This document shows, piece by piece, positions 34,504 to 44,771 of a stretch of 64,000 nucleotides of DNA. Numbering within the stretch: the first letter of the stretch is position 1; each line of letters starts with the position of its first letter. The notes beneath the pieces are model-generated. The model did no database searches. It was not told the origin of the DNA and saw only the letters and a list, made by a program, of their open reading frames with translations. The stretch covers positions 1 through 64,000 of the forward strand of contig NZ_QLME01000004.1 of the NCBI RefSeq assembly GCF_003259895.1. Reading direction: 5' to 3'. The stretch is from Halanaerobium saccharolyticum. Lineage in GTDB: Bacteria > Bacillota > Halanaerobiia > Halanaerobiales > Halanaerobiaceae. The position numbers were made by a program, and so were the translations under genes.

Positions 34504-37138
34504 TCTTTTTCACCTCATAATCTTCTTTGTCTCTCCAGTTTTCTCCGATCTGAAGATCAACTATCAGGGGTACATCCAACTCTGCTGTATTTTCCATTTT
34601 TTCCTTGATCAATTTAGCTGCCTGGTCTAAATCTGATTTATTAACCTCAAATACCAGTTCATCATGAACCTGAAGTAAGATATTCAAATCAAGATTTGCT
34701 TCTTTTAAAGCATCATAAACATCAAGCATTGATTTTTTCATTATATCAGCAGCTGTACCCTGAACCGGGGTGTTAATCGCAGTTCTTTCTGCAAATGAAC
34801 GACGGTGATAGTTACTGCTGTTAATCTCGGGAATATAGCGGCGGCGGCCAAACATGGTCTCTGCATAACCGCATTCTTTGACTTTTTCTATAGTCTGATC
34901 CATATATTTTTTAACTCCAGAAAAACGTTCAAAATATTTATCTATATATTCCTGAGCTTCTTCAACCGAAATATCAAGATCCTGACTTAAACCATAAGAA
35001 CTCATTCCATAGGCAATACCAAAATTTATTACTTTAGCATGCCGGCGTAAATTAGGAGATACTTCTTCTGGAGCAACTTCAAATACCTCAGCTGCTGTTT
35101 CAGTGTGAATATCTGCACCGGTATTAAATGCTTCTTTCAGTTTTTCATCTCCACTCAAATGAGCAAAAACCCGCAGTTCAATCTGAGAATAATCTACTGC
35201 CAGCAATACCATATCCTCAGCAGATGGAATAAAGGCTTTGCGGATCTCACGCCCTTCCTCAGTTCGAATCGGTATATTCTGCAGGTTTGGATCGGTACTG
35301 CTCAACCTTCCGGTAGCTGTTACCATCTGATTAAAAGATGTATGGATTTTCCCCGTTTCTTCGTTGATCAAGGGAGGTAGTGAGTCGATATAGGTTGATT
35401 TTAATTTTGCCAGTTCTCTATATTCTGAGATTAAAGGAATAATCTCATGTTTACCTTCCAGTTTTTCTAAAACACTGGCATTTGTAGAATAACCAGTTTT
35501 AGTTCTTTTAATCACCGGCAGCCCTAATTTTTCAAATAAAATTTCTCCCAGCTGTTTAGGGGAATTTAGATTGAATTCTTCTCCTGCCAGTTGATGAGCC
35601 TTTTCAGTAATTATATCAAGCCGTTTACCAAGCCTTTCTGATAAAGAAGCAAGCCAGTCTTTATCAACCTTAACTCCATTATACTCCATCCGGGCTAAAA
35701 CCTTAATTAAAGGTAATTCAATTTCCTGATATAATTTAAGCAGATTATCCTTTTCTAATTTAGCCATCAGTTTCTCTTTTAATTCAAATAACTTAGAAAT
35801 TTTAACTGCCAGTTTATTTTCATTTTCTAGCTCCTCAAAAGATAAAGTTAATTCCCGGCTGAAAATTTCTTCTACCTCTGGTAGTGAAGATGAGGGCTGC
35901 AGTAAATAAAAAGCAAGTAGTGGCTCAAAATTAATATTTAAAACTTCTATTTGCTGATTTAATAAAGCAAGAGAGGCCTCTTTAGCACCAGTCATTAATT
36001 TTGCAATCTTTTTCGACTCCATAATTTCTTTAATAGTGGCATTTATTTTATCTTCAGGCCGGTATGAAAATATATTCTCTTCAGCTTCTAAAGCAAATAG
36101 GAATTCTTCTATCTTCCCTTCAATTGCCTTACTATCTTTTTTTAATCTTAAAGCCACAGCAATTTCGCCAGCTTTTAAAGATTTTTCTTTAAAACCATCC
36201 AGATCTTCGTCTTTTAAACTTTTAATTTCAAGCTCCTCAAAATTGGCTTCTTCTTTAAAATCAAAACGGTCAAGTAAAGAAGTGAAACCAAGTTTTTCAA
36301 ATTGCTCTGCTGCTTCCTGATCATCATAAAGATCCAGTCGGCACTGATCAAAATCAATATCAACTGGGACATCTCTTTTAATTTTCCCCAGTCTGTAGCT
36401 CATTCGAGCCTGTTCAGTATATTTACGCAGATTTTCTTTTCTCTTTTTACCTGAAACTTTGTCTATGTTGGCTAAAATTTCTTCCATCGATCCAAATTCT
36501 TTTAGCAATTTTAAAGCTGTTTTTTTACCAATACCAGGAACTCCCGGAATATTATCAGAACTATCCCCCATTAACCCCTTGCGGTCTATTAACTTTTCAG
36601 GTGGCAGCTCATATTTCTCCATTACCTTATCCAGGTCAAATTTAACTAAATCAGAAATTCCTTTTCTGGTATACAAAATATTCACATTTTCTGAAACCAG
36701 CTGCAGGGCATCTCTATCTCCGGTAACAATATAAACTTTATAACCTGCTTCTGCTGCTTCTTTAGAAAGAGTACCCAGTAAATCATCAGCTTCATAACCC
36801 TCTTTCGCCATCATTGGAATCTTTAACTTTTCTATCGTCTGCTGCAGAAGTGGAATTTGAGGAACAAGTTCCTCAGGCATTTTTTTTCTACCTGCTTTAT
36901 AATCTTCATATTCTTCATGTCTAAAAGTAGGTGCTTTTTTATCAAAAGTAATAATCATTCGATCAGGATTCCACTCTTCTGTTAGACTAAAGAGCATCCG
37001 TACAAAACCAAAAACAGCATTTGTATATTCTCCGTCATCATTTGTCAGCAGAGGTAAGGCATAAAATGCACGGTGTGTGAGGCTGTGACCATCTAATAAA
37101 AAAAGTGTTTTTTTCTCCTCATTTTCTTTGTTTGACAA
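34496..37138 (-). CDS. polA: DNA polymerase I
   Basis: A family A polymerase of about 880 residues. The 5'-3' exonuclease domain (about 1-300) carries DGHSLTHRAFYALP, TGDRDALQLV and DSSDNIPGVPGIGKKTA. The middle 3'-5' exonuclease-like domain (about 305-480) lacks the DxE metal motif (IAVALRLKKD), so proofreading is likely absent, as in Bacillus Pol I. The polymerase domain has LLAVDYSQIELRVFAHLSGD (about residue 650), RRHAKVINFGIAYGMS and LQVHDELVFE. TTG at 37138 is favoured because GGGAG is 9 bases upstream; the ATG at 37147 directly abuts that motif. Confidence 0.93.
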   Translation of the reverse strand: MSNKENEEKKTLFLLDGHSLTHRAFYALPLLTNDDGEYTNAVFGFVRMLFSLTEEWNPDRMIITFDKKAPTFRHEEYEDYKAGRKKMPEELVPQIPLLQQTIEKLKIPMMAKEGYEADDLLGTLSKEAAEAGYKVYIVTGDRDALQLVSENVNILYTRKGISDLVKFDLDKVMEKYELPPEKLIDRKGLMGDSSDNIPGVPGIGKKTALKLLKEFGSMEEILANIDKVSGKKRKENLRKYTEQARMSYRLGKIKRDVPVDIDFDQCRLDLYDDQEAAEQFEKLGFTSLLDRFDFKEEANFEELEIKSLKDEDLDGFKEKSLKAGEIAVALRLKKDSKAIEGKIEEFLFALEAEENIFSYRPEDKINATIKEIMESKKIAKLMTGAKEASLALLNQQIEVLNINFEPLLAFYLLQPSSSLPEVEEIFSRELTLSFEELENENKLAVKISKLFELKEKLMAKLEKDNLLKLYQEIELPLIKVLARMEYNGVKVDKDWLASLSERLGKRLDIITEKAHQLAGEEFNLNSPKQLGEILFEKLGLPVIKRTKTGYSTNASVLEKLEGKHEIIPLISEYRELAKLKSTYIDSLPPLINEETGKIHTSFNQMVTATGRLSSTDPNLQNIPIRTEEGREIRKAFIPSAEDMVLLAVDYSQIELRVFAHLSGDEKLKEAFNTGADIHTETAAEVFEVAPEEVSPNLRRHAKVINFGIAYGMSSYGLSQDLDISVEEAQEYIDKYFERFSGVKKYMDQTIEKVKECGYAETMFGRRRYIPEINSSNYHRRSFAERTAINTPVQGTAADIMKKSMLDVYDALKEANLDLNILLQVHDELVFEVNKSDLDQAAKLIKEKMENTAELDVPLIVDLQIGENWRDKEDYEVKKNA

Positions 37139-37194
37139 AAAAATCATCTCCCATTTAAAACTTCTATTTAAAGTAATTTATATAGTAGTTTTTA

Positions 37195-38601
37195 TTAATC
37201 ATAACTATTATTATCTTCATCTACATTTAAAGGTAAAATAATGATGAATTTTGTTCCTGTTCCAGCTTCACTTTCCACATCAATATCTCCCTGATAACTA
37301 TCAACAATCTGTTTAGCTATAGCTAATCCCAGGCCAGACCCCTTATTATCTTTTCTTGTCCGAGATTTATCAGCCTGATAAAAACGATCAAAAACAAATG
37401 GTAGATCGTCACTGGAAATTCCAGGGCCATTATCTGTTATAGAAAAATAAAATTTATCTGTTTCAATCTTATCAATTTTAATCTCTATCTTACCTCTATG
37501 TGAGGTAAACTTAATCGCATTGTCCAGAAAAATTCGCAGCAGCTGTTTAAATAAATTCGGATCACCATAAAAATCAATTTTAGCTTCTTCTGCAAATTCT
37601 AAGTCTATTTCTTTTTCCATTAATTCAAATTCTTTAATGATTTCTTTGATTAAATTATTAAAATTAAAAAGTTCTTCTTCCTTTTTAAACTCACTGTCAT
37701 CACCACGAGCCAGAAGCAGTAAATTCTCCATCAGCTGTTTCATACTAACTGTTTCTTTCTTAATCGCTTCTATCGCTTCGTCTCTAACATCCTTTTTTTC
37801 TTTACCCCAGCGGTCAAGTAAATCAACATAACCTTTAATTACAGAAATTGGTGTCCTTAATTCGTGAGAAGCATCAGATACAAACTGTTTCTGCCTTTTA
37901 AATGACTTTTCCAGTCGATCAAGCATTGAATTAAATGTCAAAGCCAGTTTTTTTAGTTCATCATCAGGTCCACTAACTTCAAGTCTGCGCCCTAAATCGC
38001 TGGAACTAATTTCTCTAGCTGTTTCGGTAACCTTATTGATTGGGGAAAGCATTCTTTTGGTGGTAAAATAACCTAAAAAAACCGAAATCAAAGCTCCGAT
38101 TCCAGCAGCTATAGTTAAGACTATAATTAAAAAATCGAGGAAGTTTTTCTCAAAAGTAATATCTCTAACTACCTGCAGATAGCCGCGGGAAAAAACAAAA
38201 TTATTCATTGGAATAGTTTTAACAGCCAGCACCTTTGTCCCAGAACGGAATTCTTCTATTTCTGCACTAATAGGAATATCCATCTCTTCTAAATATTTTG
38301 ATTGGGCCTGAACTTTTCCGTCTTTATTCAGCACCCTGAAAAATATATTTTCTTCACTTCTACTAATCTGCTGTAAAAGATCGGTATCAAAAAAATTAAC
38401 CGGATCTCCAATCCCCGAAAATTGTGATAACACAAGCTCAGTTGTATTATTGATACTCTTTTTAATATTATCATCAATAAAACTGGAAAGAAAAAAATAA
38501 ATTGATAAATTAATTAAAAAAATGAGCATCATAAACATAAAAGCATAAAGAATTGTGATTTTCCAGGAAATCTTACTTTTCTTATTTACAAAATCAAACA
38601 T
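37195..38601 (-). CDS. Sensor histidine kinase (HAMP, HisKA)
   Basis: A 468-residue membrane kinase. Two helices (about 15-40 and 157-180) flank an extracytoplasmic sensor of about 120 residues. HAMP follows (about 180-235), then HisKA with the phospho-acceptor His in FVSDASHELRTPISV and a HATPase domain with N-box, DNGPGISSDD and GSGLGLAIAKQIV. It overlaps the response-regulator gene by 8 bases and precedes polA by about 50 bases. The signal sensed is unknown; neighbouring htrA is a possible envelope-stress target (inference). Confidence 0.92.
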   Translation of the reverse strand: MFDFVNKKSKISWKITILYAFMFMMLIFLINLSIYFFLSSFIDDNIKKSINNTTELVLSQFSGIGDPVNFFDTDLLQQISRSEENIFFRVLNKDGKVQAQSKYLEEMDIPISAEIEEFRSGTKVLAVKTIPMNNFVFSRGYLQVVRDITFEKNFLDFLIIVLTIAAGIGALISVFLGYFTTKRMLSPINKVTETAREISSSDLGRRLEVSGPDDELKKLALTFNSMLDRLEKSFKRQKQFVSDASHELRTPISVIKGYVDLLDRWGKEKKDVRDEAIEAIKKETVSMKQLMENLLLLARGDDSEFKKEEELFNFNNLIKEIIKEFELMEKEIDLEFAEEAKIDFYGDPNLFKQLLRIFLDNAIKFTSHRGKIEIKIDKIETDKFYFSITDNGPGISSDDLPFVFDRFYQADKSRTRKDNKGSGLGLAIAKQIVDSYQGDIDVESEAGTGTKFIIILPLNVDEDNNSYD

Positions 38602-39283
38602 TCTTATCTGTCCTCAATACATAACCAACACCACGGACTGTATGTATTAATTTTTGATCATAGGGGTCATCAATTTTACTGCGTAAATAACGGATATAAA
38701 CATCTACAATATTGGTTTCTCCAGTGTAATCATAACCCCAGACATTGTTTAATAATTTATCTCTACTGACAACAATACCTTCATTCTTAATTAAGTAAAC
38801 TAAAAGATCATACTCTTTTTTAGTTAATTCTATTTCTTCTCCCGCTCTTTTGACAATATGAGCATCTAAATTAACCTCTACATCAGCAGTTTTTAATACA
38901 TTATCTGCTTCAACATTCCCCTCATCTCTTCTTAAATGGGCTCTTATTCTGGCCAACAATTCTTCTATTTCAAAAGGTTTGGTTAAATAGTCATCTGCCC
39001 CAGTATCCAGTCCCATTATCTTATCTTCAAGGTCAGATTTTGCAGTCAGCATAATTATTGGAATATCCGAAAATTCTCTTATTCGACTGCAGACTTCAAT
39101 CCCATTCAGCCCCGGCAGCATTATATCTAATAATAATAGATCAAAATCATTAGCTTTTAAAGTATTAATTCCATCATATCCATTATCAAATTTTTCAACC
39201 TGATAACCTTCATGTTCAAGTTCTAATTCCACAAATCTTGCAATTTGAGCATCATCTTCGATCAGAAGTATTTTTTTGTCCAC
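38594..39283 (-). CDS. OmpR/PhoB-family response regulator
   Basis: A 229-residue two-domain regulator. The receiver domain has the acidic pair in IEDDAQ, phospho-acceptor Asp in LLLLDIMLPGLNG, Thr in MLTAKSD and Lys in LTKPFEIEEL. The C-terminal winged-helix DNA-binding domain ends in IVDVYIRYLRSKIDD and HTVRGVGYVLR. GTG at 39283 is chosen because GAGGGGTGA lies upstream and the conserved KKILLIEDD follows; the frame is open 11 codons further. It is co-translated with the sensor kinase. Confidence 0.93.
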   Translation of the reverse strand: MDKKILLIEDDAQIARFVELELEHEGYQVEKFDNGYDGINTLKANDFDLLLLDIMLPGLNGIEVCSRIREFSDIPIIMLTAKSDLEDKIMGLDTGADDYLTKPFEIEELLARIRAHLRRDEGNVEADNVLKTADVEVNLDAHIVKRAGEEIELTKKEYDLLVYLIKNEGIVVSRDKLLNNVWGYDYTGETNIVDVYIRYLRSKIDDPYDQKLIHTVRGVGYVLRTDKNV

Positions 39284-39384
39284 TTTACTCACCCCTCTTA
39301 TTATATCAATTATCAAGCTAAAATTAAAGACATACTAATTTATAATTTCTAATAACTAAAGTCTCTACCCGATAACTCAAAAAG

Positions 39385-39411
39385 AAAAACCGGGCCAGTA
39401 AAGCCCGGATT
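39385..39411 (-). terminator. Terminator of htrA
   Basis: CCGGGC and GCCCGG form a stem around a short loop, and the minus strand continues with TTTTTCTTTTT. It lies 21 bases after the stop at 39432. Confidence 0.8.
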
Positions 39412-39431
39412 CTTAATATTATCCTTATTAT

Positions 39432-40574
39432 TTAAAGATCATTTGGCTTATCACCGATTCTACCAAAGAGTACTTCTGTATTTCCATTTCTAATAACCTT
39501 AAACATTATTTTATCTCCGACCTCTTTTTCTGAGATGATTTCAGTTAAATCTGAAGTGCTCTCGATTTTCTGCTGGTCTACTTCCTTAATTATATCATAG
39601 TTTTCAAGGCCTGCCTCTTCTGCTGGACTATTCTCATAAACTTCAATAACTACTACACCTTCTCGATTATCCAGGTTAAAATATTCCTGAACATCTCTTG
39701 TTATTTCGCTGAATGCTATTCCAATCCAGGGTCGTGTTACCTCACCTGTATTTTCCAATTCGTTGACTATATCTTTAATTTCATTAACAGGAATTGCAAA
39801 CCCAATACCCTGTCCTGCTCTTGAGACGGCCGTATTTATACCGATTACCTGACCATCATTATTGAGCAGAGGACCTCCACTATTACCAGGATTAATTGCT
39901 GCATCAAGCTGAATTAAATTTTGATAAGTCCTTACCTGTCGCTCTGCAGTAGGAATCTGAATTGGTCGCCCTGTAGCACTTATTACACCTACTGTTACAG
40001 TGTGCTCAAATCCCAGCGGATTACCAATAGCGATTGCCCACTGTCCAGGTCTGATTGCTTCAGAATCTCCCATTTCTAAAGGTGTTAATTCCTCTTCTAA
40101 ATCAGAAGTATCAATTTTCAAAACTGCAAGATCCAGACTGAAATCAGACCAGGCTACTTCTGCCTGAACAGGTTCTTCAATACCATTAATTTCTACTTCT
40201 ATCTTATCTGCATCATTAATCACATGCTGATTTGTTACAATATAACCATCTTCAGAAACTATAAAACCTGAACCAAAACCCTGTCTTTCCCGGGGCTGTT
40301 GTTCCGGAGTCTGAAAACGGTCTCCAAAAAAGAATCTAAAGTAAGGGTCATTAAACATCTCTGGCAGCTGCTGATTACCTGAGGTTTCAACAGTTGTGGT
40401 AACTTTAACAACACCATCATTTACTTCTTCTGCAATATCTGCAAAATGATCTGTTTGATAAATGTTTTGGTTCTGCTGATCCTGAGCTAATACAGCTGGA
40501 GCTGAACCTGCTATTAATGAAATAATAATTAAAGCTAATAATGTTTTCTGAAGTAAAGACTTGTTTTTTCTCAT
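39432..40574 (-). CDS. htrA: HtrA/DegP-type serine protease
   Basis: A 380-residue exported quality-control protease with one PDZ domain. A signal peptide or anchor (about 8-31) ends AVLA-QD. The trypsin-like domain has the catalytic His in IVTNQHVIN, Asp in FSLDLAVLKI and Ser in NPGNSGGPLLN. The PDZ domain (about 270-365) includes VVVIEVYENSPAEEAGL. The start was moved 4 codons inward from the first ATG because AAGGA directly touches that ATG. It lies next to the two-component system and ends in its own terminator. Confidence 0.93.
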   Translation of the reverse strand: MRKNKSLLQKTLLALIIISLIAGSAPAVLAQDQQNQNIYQTDHFADIAEEVNDGVVKVTTTVETSGNQQLPEMFNDPYFRFFFGDRFQTPEQQPRERQGFGSGFIVSEDGYIVTNQHVINDADKIEVEINGIEEPVQAEVAWSDFSLDLAVLKIDTSDLEEELTPLEMGDSEAIRPGQWAIAIGNPLGFEHTVTVGVISATGRPIQIPTAERQVRTYQNLIQLDAAINPGNSGGPLLNNDGQVIGINTAVSRAGQGIGFAIPVNEIKDIVNELENTGEVTRPWIGIAFSEITRDVQEYFNLDNREGVVVIEVYENSPAEEAGLENYDIIKEVDQQKIESTSDLTEIISEKEVGDKIMFKVIRNGNTEVLFGRIGDKPNDL

Positions 40575-40777
40575 TACTAACACCATCCTTAATGAATTTT
40601 AAAATAAAACAGCAAAGACAGATCTTATCTCCAAACTCTGTCATCCAGAGCAGGGAAGAATATTAAAAAAGGAATTTCAATCTGTTTTCAGTTTTGACTT
40701 TACTGTTTTAGCTTCCAATTATAATATAGCAGAGATAAATTAAAGAATAATTAAGCAAAAATTAGATTTAGATTAAA

Positions 40778-41518
40778 TTATTTTTTTGCCTGATTTTTTA
40801 CTTTTTTCATTTCTTTTTCTATTTCTTCCTGATCACCGAGATAATATTTATCTTTCACATTCATCTCCAGATCAAATTCATAAACTAAAGGCCTTCCGGT
40901 TGGGATATTTAAAGAAGAAATATCTTCATCTGAAATACCATCAAGGTGTTTAACCAGGGCTCTCAAACTATTGCCGTGGGCTGAAATAATTATTTTTTTA
41001 CCTTTTTTCATCTCTGGTACAATTTCATTTTCCCAGTAGGGCATAACTCTATCAATTGTCATTTTCAGACTTTCTGCAGTTGGCAGCTCTGATTCGCTTA
41101 ACTCTGCATACTTGTCTTCGTGTCCGGGATAACGATCATCATCTTTATCTAACTCAGGTGGTGGCGTAGCAAAACTTCGGCGCCAGATATGCACCTGTTC
41201 TGCTCCTTCTTTCTCAGCAGTTTCAGCTTTATTTAATCCCTGAAGCGCTCCATAATGTCTTTCATTCAATTTCCAGGATTTAATTACTGGAATCCAGTGT
41301 AAATCCATAATATCTAATATTATATTTAAGGTTTTAGTTGCTCTTTTTAAATATGAAGTATAGGCAAGATCAAATTTAAATCCTTCTTCATTTAATAATC
41401 TACCAGCTTCTTCTGCTTCTTTAACTCCCTGTTCACTTAAATCAACATCTGTCCAACCTGTAAACCTGTTGGCTAAATTCCATTCACTCTCTCCGTGTCT
41501 GACCAGTACAATTTTCAT
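40778..41518 (-). CDS. gpmA: 2,3-bisphosphoglycerate-dependent phosphoglycerate mutase
   Basis: A 246-residue glycolytic enzyme interconverting 3- and 2-phosphoglycerate. The phosphohistidine motif [18 protein letters not shown] lies at 5-22. [14 protein letters not shown], the [12 protein letters not shown] block and the second catalytic His in [16 protein letters not shown] are intact. Length is normal for dPGM. ATG at 41518 is preferred to an in-frame TTG one codon earlier. It appears to be a single-gene unit. Confidence 0.95.
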   Translation of the reverse strand: MKIVLVRHGESEWNLANRFTGWTDVDLSEQGVKEAEEAGRLLNEEGFKFDLAYTSYLKRATKTLNIILDIMDLHWIPVIKSWKLNERHYGALQGLNKAETAEKEGAEQVHIWRRSFATPPPELDKDDDRYPGHEDKYAELSESELPTAESLKMTIDRVMPYWENEIVPEMKKGKKIIISAHGNSLRALVKHLDGISDEDISSLNIPTGRPLVYEFDLEMNVKDKYYLGDQEEIEKEMKKVKNQAKK

Positions 41519-41618
41519 CAAATCACCCTTTCAATCTTTAGTTTGTTATCAAAGCTTTTCTATACTTATATAATTATAGGCAAAACTGTTCAAAAAATAT
41601 ATTAATTAATTTACAAAT

Positions 41619-44600
41619 TTAAATGTCCATAAATTGAGACTCTATCTCCCAGCCAGCTTCAAGTTTTTTCTCTAATAGTTCCTGGTATTTTTTAAGCTGA
41701 GCAGGATCTCGATAACTACCACTTTTATAATCTATAATCTTAACTTTTCTATTTTGCTGATCCACCAGCAGCCTATCAATTCGATACTGCTTTTCCCCTG
41801 ATTCAGTATTTTCTTTTAATAAATATTCATTAAAAACCTGATATTCTTCAGCAAATATTTCTGAATGAGAACTTATAAATTGATCTGCTTCTTTAATTAC
41901 TGCCTCGATTTTTTCTATTCCCAGCAAATTTCCATACTTGCTTTTAAGCAGCTTACGAGCAGACTCCTTTTCGGAGTCCTGATTGTATTTAATATTTTCC
42001 AGATAGTAATGAAGTGCCAGTCCTTTGACCTTAGTTTCAGAAATCTTTAAACCACTAGCCTGTTTTTGAAAAAATTTGTATTTTTTATCTTCAGCTTCCG
42101 GACCAGCAAATGAATCTGCTTTCTGCTTTAAATATTTATTTAATTCTGCTAATTTATAATCACTAGCTTGTACTTGAGCTTTTACTTTTCTTGACTGTCC
42201 TCTAATTTCAGACTGCAGCAGTCCCAGCAGATTATCAGCTTCGACTGCATTTAAAAGCATCTTTTCGTAATAGTCATAACTGCTGCCTGACCACATTAGA
42301 TCACTGTCTGGTTTGATTTTTCTGGGAGCTTCGACATAAAGATGAAGATCATTTTCTGCCCTGCTTAAAGCTACATAAAGATTATTAATCTCTTCCATCT
42401 CTTCTTTTTTCTCATTTTTTTCTTTAAAATCATAGTCTAACCAGTCTAAAATTGATAAATATTCATTCTTGATGAAAAGATACTCATTTAGATTATCATA
42501 ATTATCATCAAAATCCAGATAAAAATTGATTCCTTCACCTTCATTCCCTCCCCTGCGGCCGGGATTCCAGTAAAAATATTCTACCGGCAGAGAAAGACCC
42601 TTAGATTGATGGATAGTCATTAGGGTTACAGCTTCTTTATTTTCCACTTTATTCTGTTTTAATTCTTCACTATCTCTATATTCAGTTAAATAGTTAATCA
42701 GTCTTTTAAGCGAAGAAAACGAATTTAAGATTTCAAAAAAACTGTAGATGTTTTTTAAAGTTAAACTATTTTCTGCTGCTAAATTAATAACTTCAGTTTT
42801 TTGGTATAAATAATTAAGCAATTCTTGATACTCTAAGTTAACTGTTTTTTTAATTTCAGTCAAAAGCCTATTTAAATCTTCTTCCTTTTTGAAAACGCTA
42901 AGAGTTTCAGCTTCAGAAGAATTAAAATATTTTTTTATTTCGCTCTTATTTTTGAGTATCAATTTTAATTTTTGCTGACTCAATCTAATCAGATCACTGC
43001 GCAGAAATTTGAGCAGTGAATAAAAATCTCTATAAGCTGCAAAATAAAGAAAATTAAACAACGCAGCTGGCAGAGGAGCATCTAAAAGTGAATTTCTGTT
43101 TTCTAAAATATAGGGAACCCCTTCCGCTTCCAGACTTTCTGCAATTAGATTCAGTTCTTTTGCCGTTCGGGCCAGCACACTCACCTGACCATAATCTGCT
43201 GCATATCTTTTTTTAATATCTGCTGCTATTTCAGCAGGCAGATCCCCTTTGATTTGACTATTTAATTTTTCAATTTCTTTCTGCTTTTCTGCTGCCAGTC
43301 CGGCAAATTTTTTGGTCTTAGTATTATAATGAGCAGAACTACCTCCATAAACTATACTGCTTAAACCCTCAGCCTTAGAATCAGCTTCCACAGGATGATA
43401 TTCCCAGTCAACTTCTGCCCCAGAAAAGAAATCATTGAGCAAATTTATTATATTCTGATCACTGCGATAGCAGCGCTCCAGACGCTCACTTTCGGCATCA
43501 ATAATTTCTGCCAGAGATGCAAAAAGATTTTTTTCTCCTCCACGCCAGCCGTAAATTGACTGTTTTTCATCACCAACAGCAATAAAATCCTCTGCTCCTT
43601 TAATTAAAGGCTGCAAAATTTTCCACTGCAGAACACTGGTGTCCTGAAATTCGTCAATATATAGAGCTTTATATTCTCCTCCTAATAGATCAAGCAAATA
43701 ATCAGTTGCTTTTCCGTCTTCAATTAGCCCAATTTCTTTATTTTTTAAATATTTAAATGTATAGTTGCTGAGATCAGCATGAGTAAACTTGCCACTTTTA
43801 AATTTAAGCTTTTCGTAAATTGACAAAACAAGTTCAGCAAAATCAATGATTTCTTTTTCAGCTGGAATAACTTCCTGATTAAAAACTTCTACAGCCAGTT
43901 TTTTTCTAAATAAATCATACTCAAACTCTAATTTTGTTTTTAGTTCTTTTGTTTTTTTAGCACGCAGTTTATTCCCGCTCCAGTAACTATCATTCAATAA
44001 ATAATTTCTCCTTCGATAAAGAAATTCCTTTTTTTTAGCTTCTGTTTTAAGCTCCGGGTACTGTTCAAAAAAAGGCCGCCCATCCTTGACAAAATATGAA
44101 GCTGAAAAATTTTCTCCTCTCAGTTCAGCAACTTCCTTCAATGTCTGATAACTGTCTTCAAATAATTTTACGATATCAGCCTGGGGTAGTTTTTCTTTGT
44201 CTGTAGACTCTAAAAGTATAAATTTCCAGGCATTATTTACTATTTCTTTGATAAAATTTAAATAGGGTTCTAAATCCCGGGCAGTATTCCCTTCTAAAAA
44301 GCCCTGCAGTTGTTTATAATATTTTTCATTATTTAAAATTATTTTTAAAAGTTCTTCTATAATCTCTTCATTCTGGCTTTCATCTATAATCTGATAATTG
44401 TATAATTCTAAAAAAGGAGCAATTCCCCGACTAAAAATTTGATTTGTAAAGGCATCAATTGTGTAAATTTTTATATCCTCATCATTTAAAATCATTTTTT
44501 GATAGATTTTTGCTAATTTTTCTTTTTCAATTTTCAGCCCTGGATAAATCTTTTTTAAAGAATTAATAATATTTTCTTTCTCAGAACTATCAGTGATAAT

Positions 44601-44771
44601 CGCTCTTAAATGTTGAAGTATTCTGTTTTTAATCTCAGCTGTTGCCTTTTTAGTAAAGGTCATAACAATAATTTCTGAAAAATCTATATCTTTTAAAAGT
44701 GCAGCCAGGTATTCTAAAGATAATCTATAGGTCTTTCCTGTACCTGCACTGGCTTTAATAACTTTTTTCAT
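41619..44771 (-). CDS. addA: AddA-type helicase-nuclease (ATP-dependent exonuclease subunit A)
   Basis: A 1050-residue UvrD-like helicase with a C-terminal RecB-type nuclease, part of the AddAB double-strand-break resection complex. Walker A KASAGTGKTYRL lies at 5-16, then Walker B IDEFQDTSVLQW, VGDEKQSIYGWRGGE and TIHQSKGLSLPV. The nuclease motif YRIDRLLVD ... KIIDYKSG lies in the last 70 residues. It is shorter than Bacillus AddA (about 1230). ATG at 44771 is chosen for its upstream GGAGG and because the Walker A follows; the open frame continues 29 codons upstream inside addB. It overlaps addB by 17 bases. Confidence 0.9.
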   Translation of the reverse strand: MKKVIKASAGTGKTYRLSLEYLAALLKDIDFSEIIVMTFTKKATAEIKNRILQHLRAIITDSSEKENIINSLKKIYPGLKIEKEKLAKIYQKMILNDEDIKIYTIDAFTNQIFSRGIAPFLELYNYQIIDESQNEEIIEELLKIILNNEKYYKQLQGFLEGNTARDLEPYLNFIKEIVNNAWKFILLESTDKEKLPQADIVKLFEDSYQTLKEVAELRGENFSASYFVKDGRPFFEQYPELKTEAKKKEFLYRRRNYLLNDSYWSGNKLRAKKTKELKTKLEFEYDLFRKKLAVEVFNQEVIPAEKEIIDFAELVLSIYEKLKFKSGKFTHADLSNYTFKYLKNKEIGLIEDGKATDYLLDLLGGEYKALYIDEFQDTSVLQWKILQPLIKGAEDFIAVGDEKQSIYGWRGGEKNLFASLAEIIDAESERLERCYRSDQNIINLLNDFFSGAEVDWEYHPVEADSKAEGLSSIVYGGSSAHYNTKTKKFAGLAAEKQKEIEKLNSQIKGDLPAEIAADIKKRYAADYGQVSVLARTAKELNLIAESLEAEGVPYILENRNSLLDAPLPAALFNFLYFAAYRDFYSLLKFLRSDLIRLSQQKLKLILKNKSEIKKYFNSSEAETLSVFKKEEDLNRLLTEIKKTVNLEYQELLNYLYQKTEVINLAAENSLTLKNIYSFFEILNSFSSLKRLINYLTEYRDSEELKQNKVENKEAVTLMTIHQSKGLSLPVEYFYWNPGRRGGNEGEGINFYLDFDDNYDNLNEYLFIKNEYLSILDWLDYDFKEKNEKKEEMEEINNLYVALSRAENDLHLYVEAPRKIKPDSDLMWSGSSYDYYEKMLLNAVEADNLLGLLQSEIRGQSRKVKAQVQASDYKLAELNKYLKQKADSFAGPEAEDKKYKFFQKQASGLKISETKVKGLALHYYLENIKYNQDSEKESARKLLKSKYGNLLGIEKIEAVIKEADQFISSHSEIFAEEYQVFNEYLLKENTESGEKQYRIDRLLVDQQNRKVKIIDYKSGSYRDPAQLKKYQELLEKKLEAGWEIESQFMDI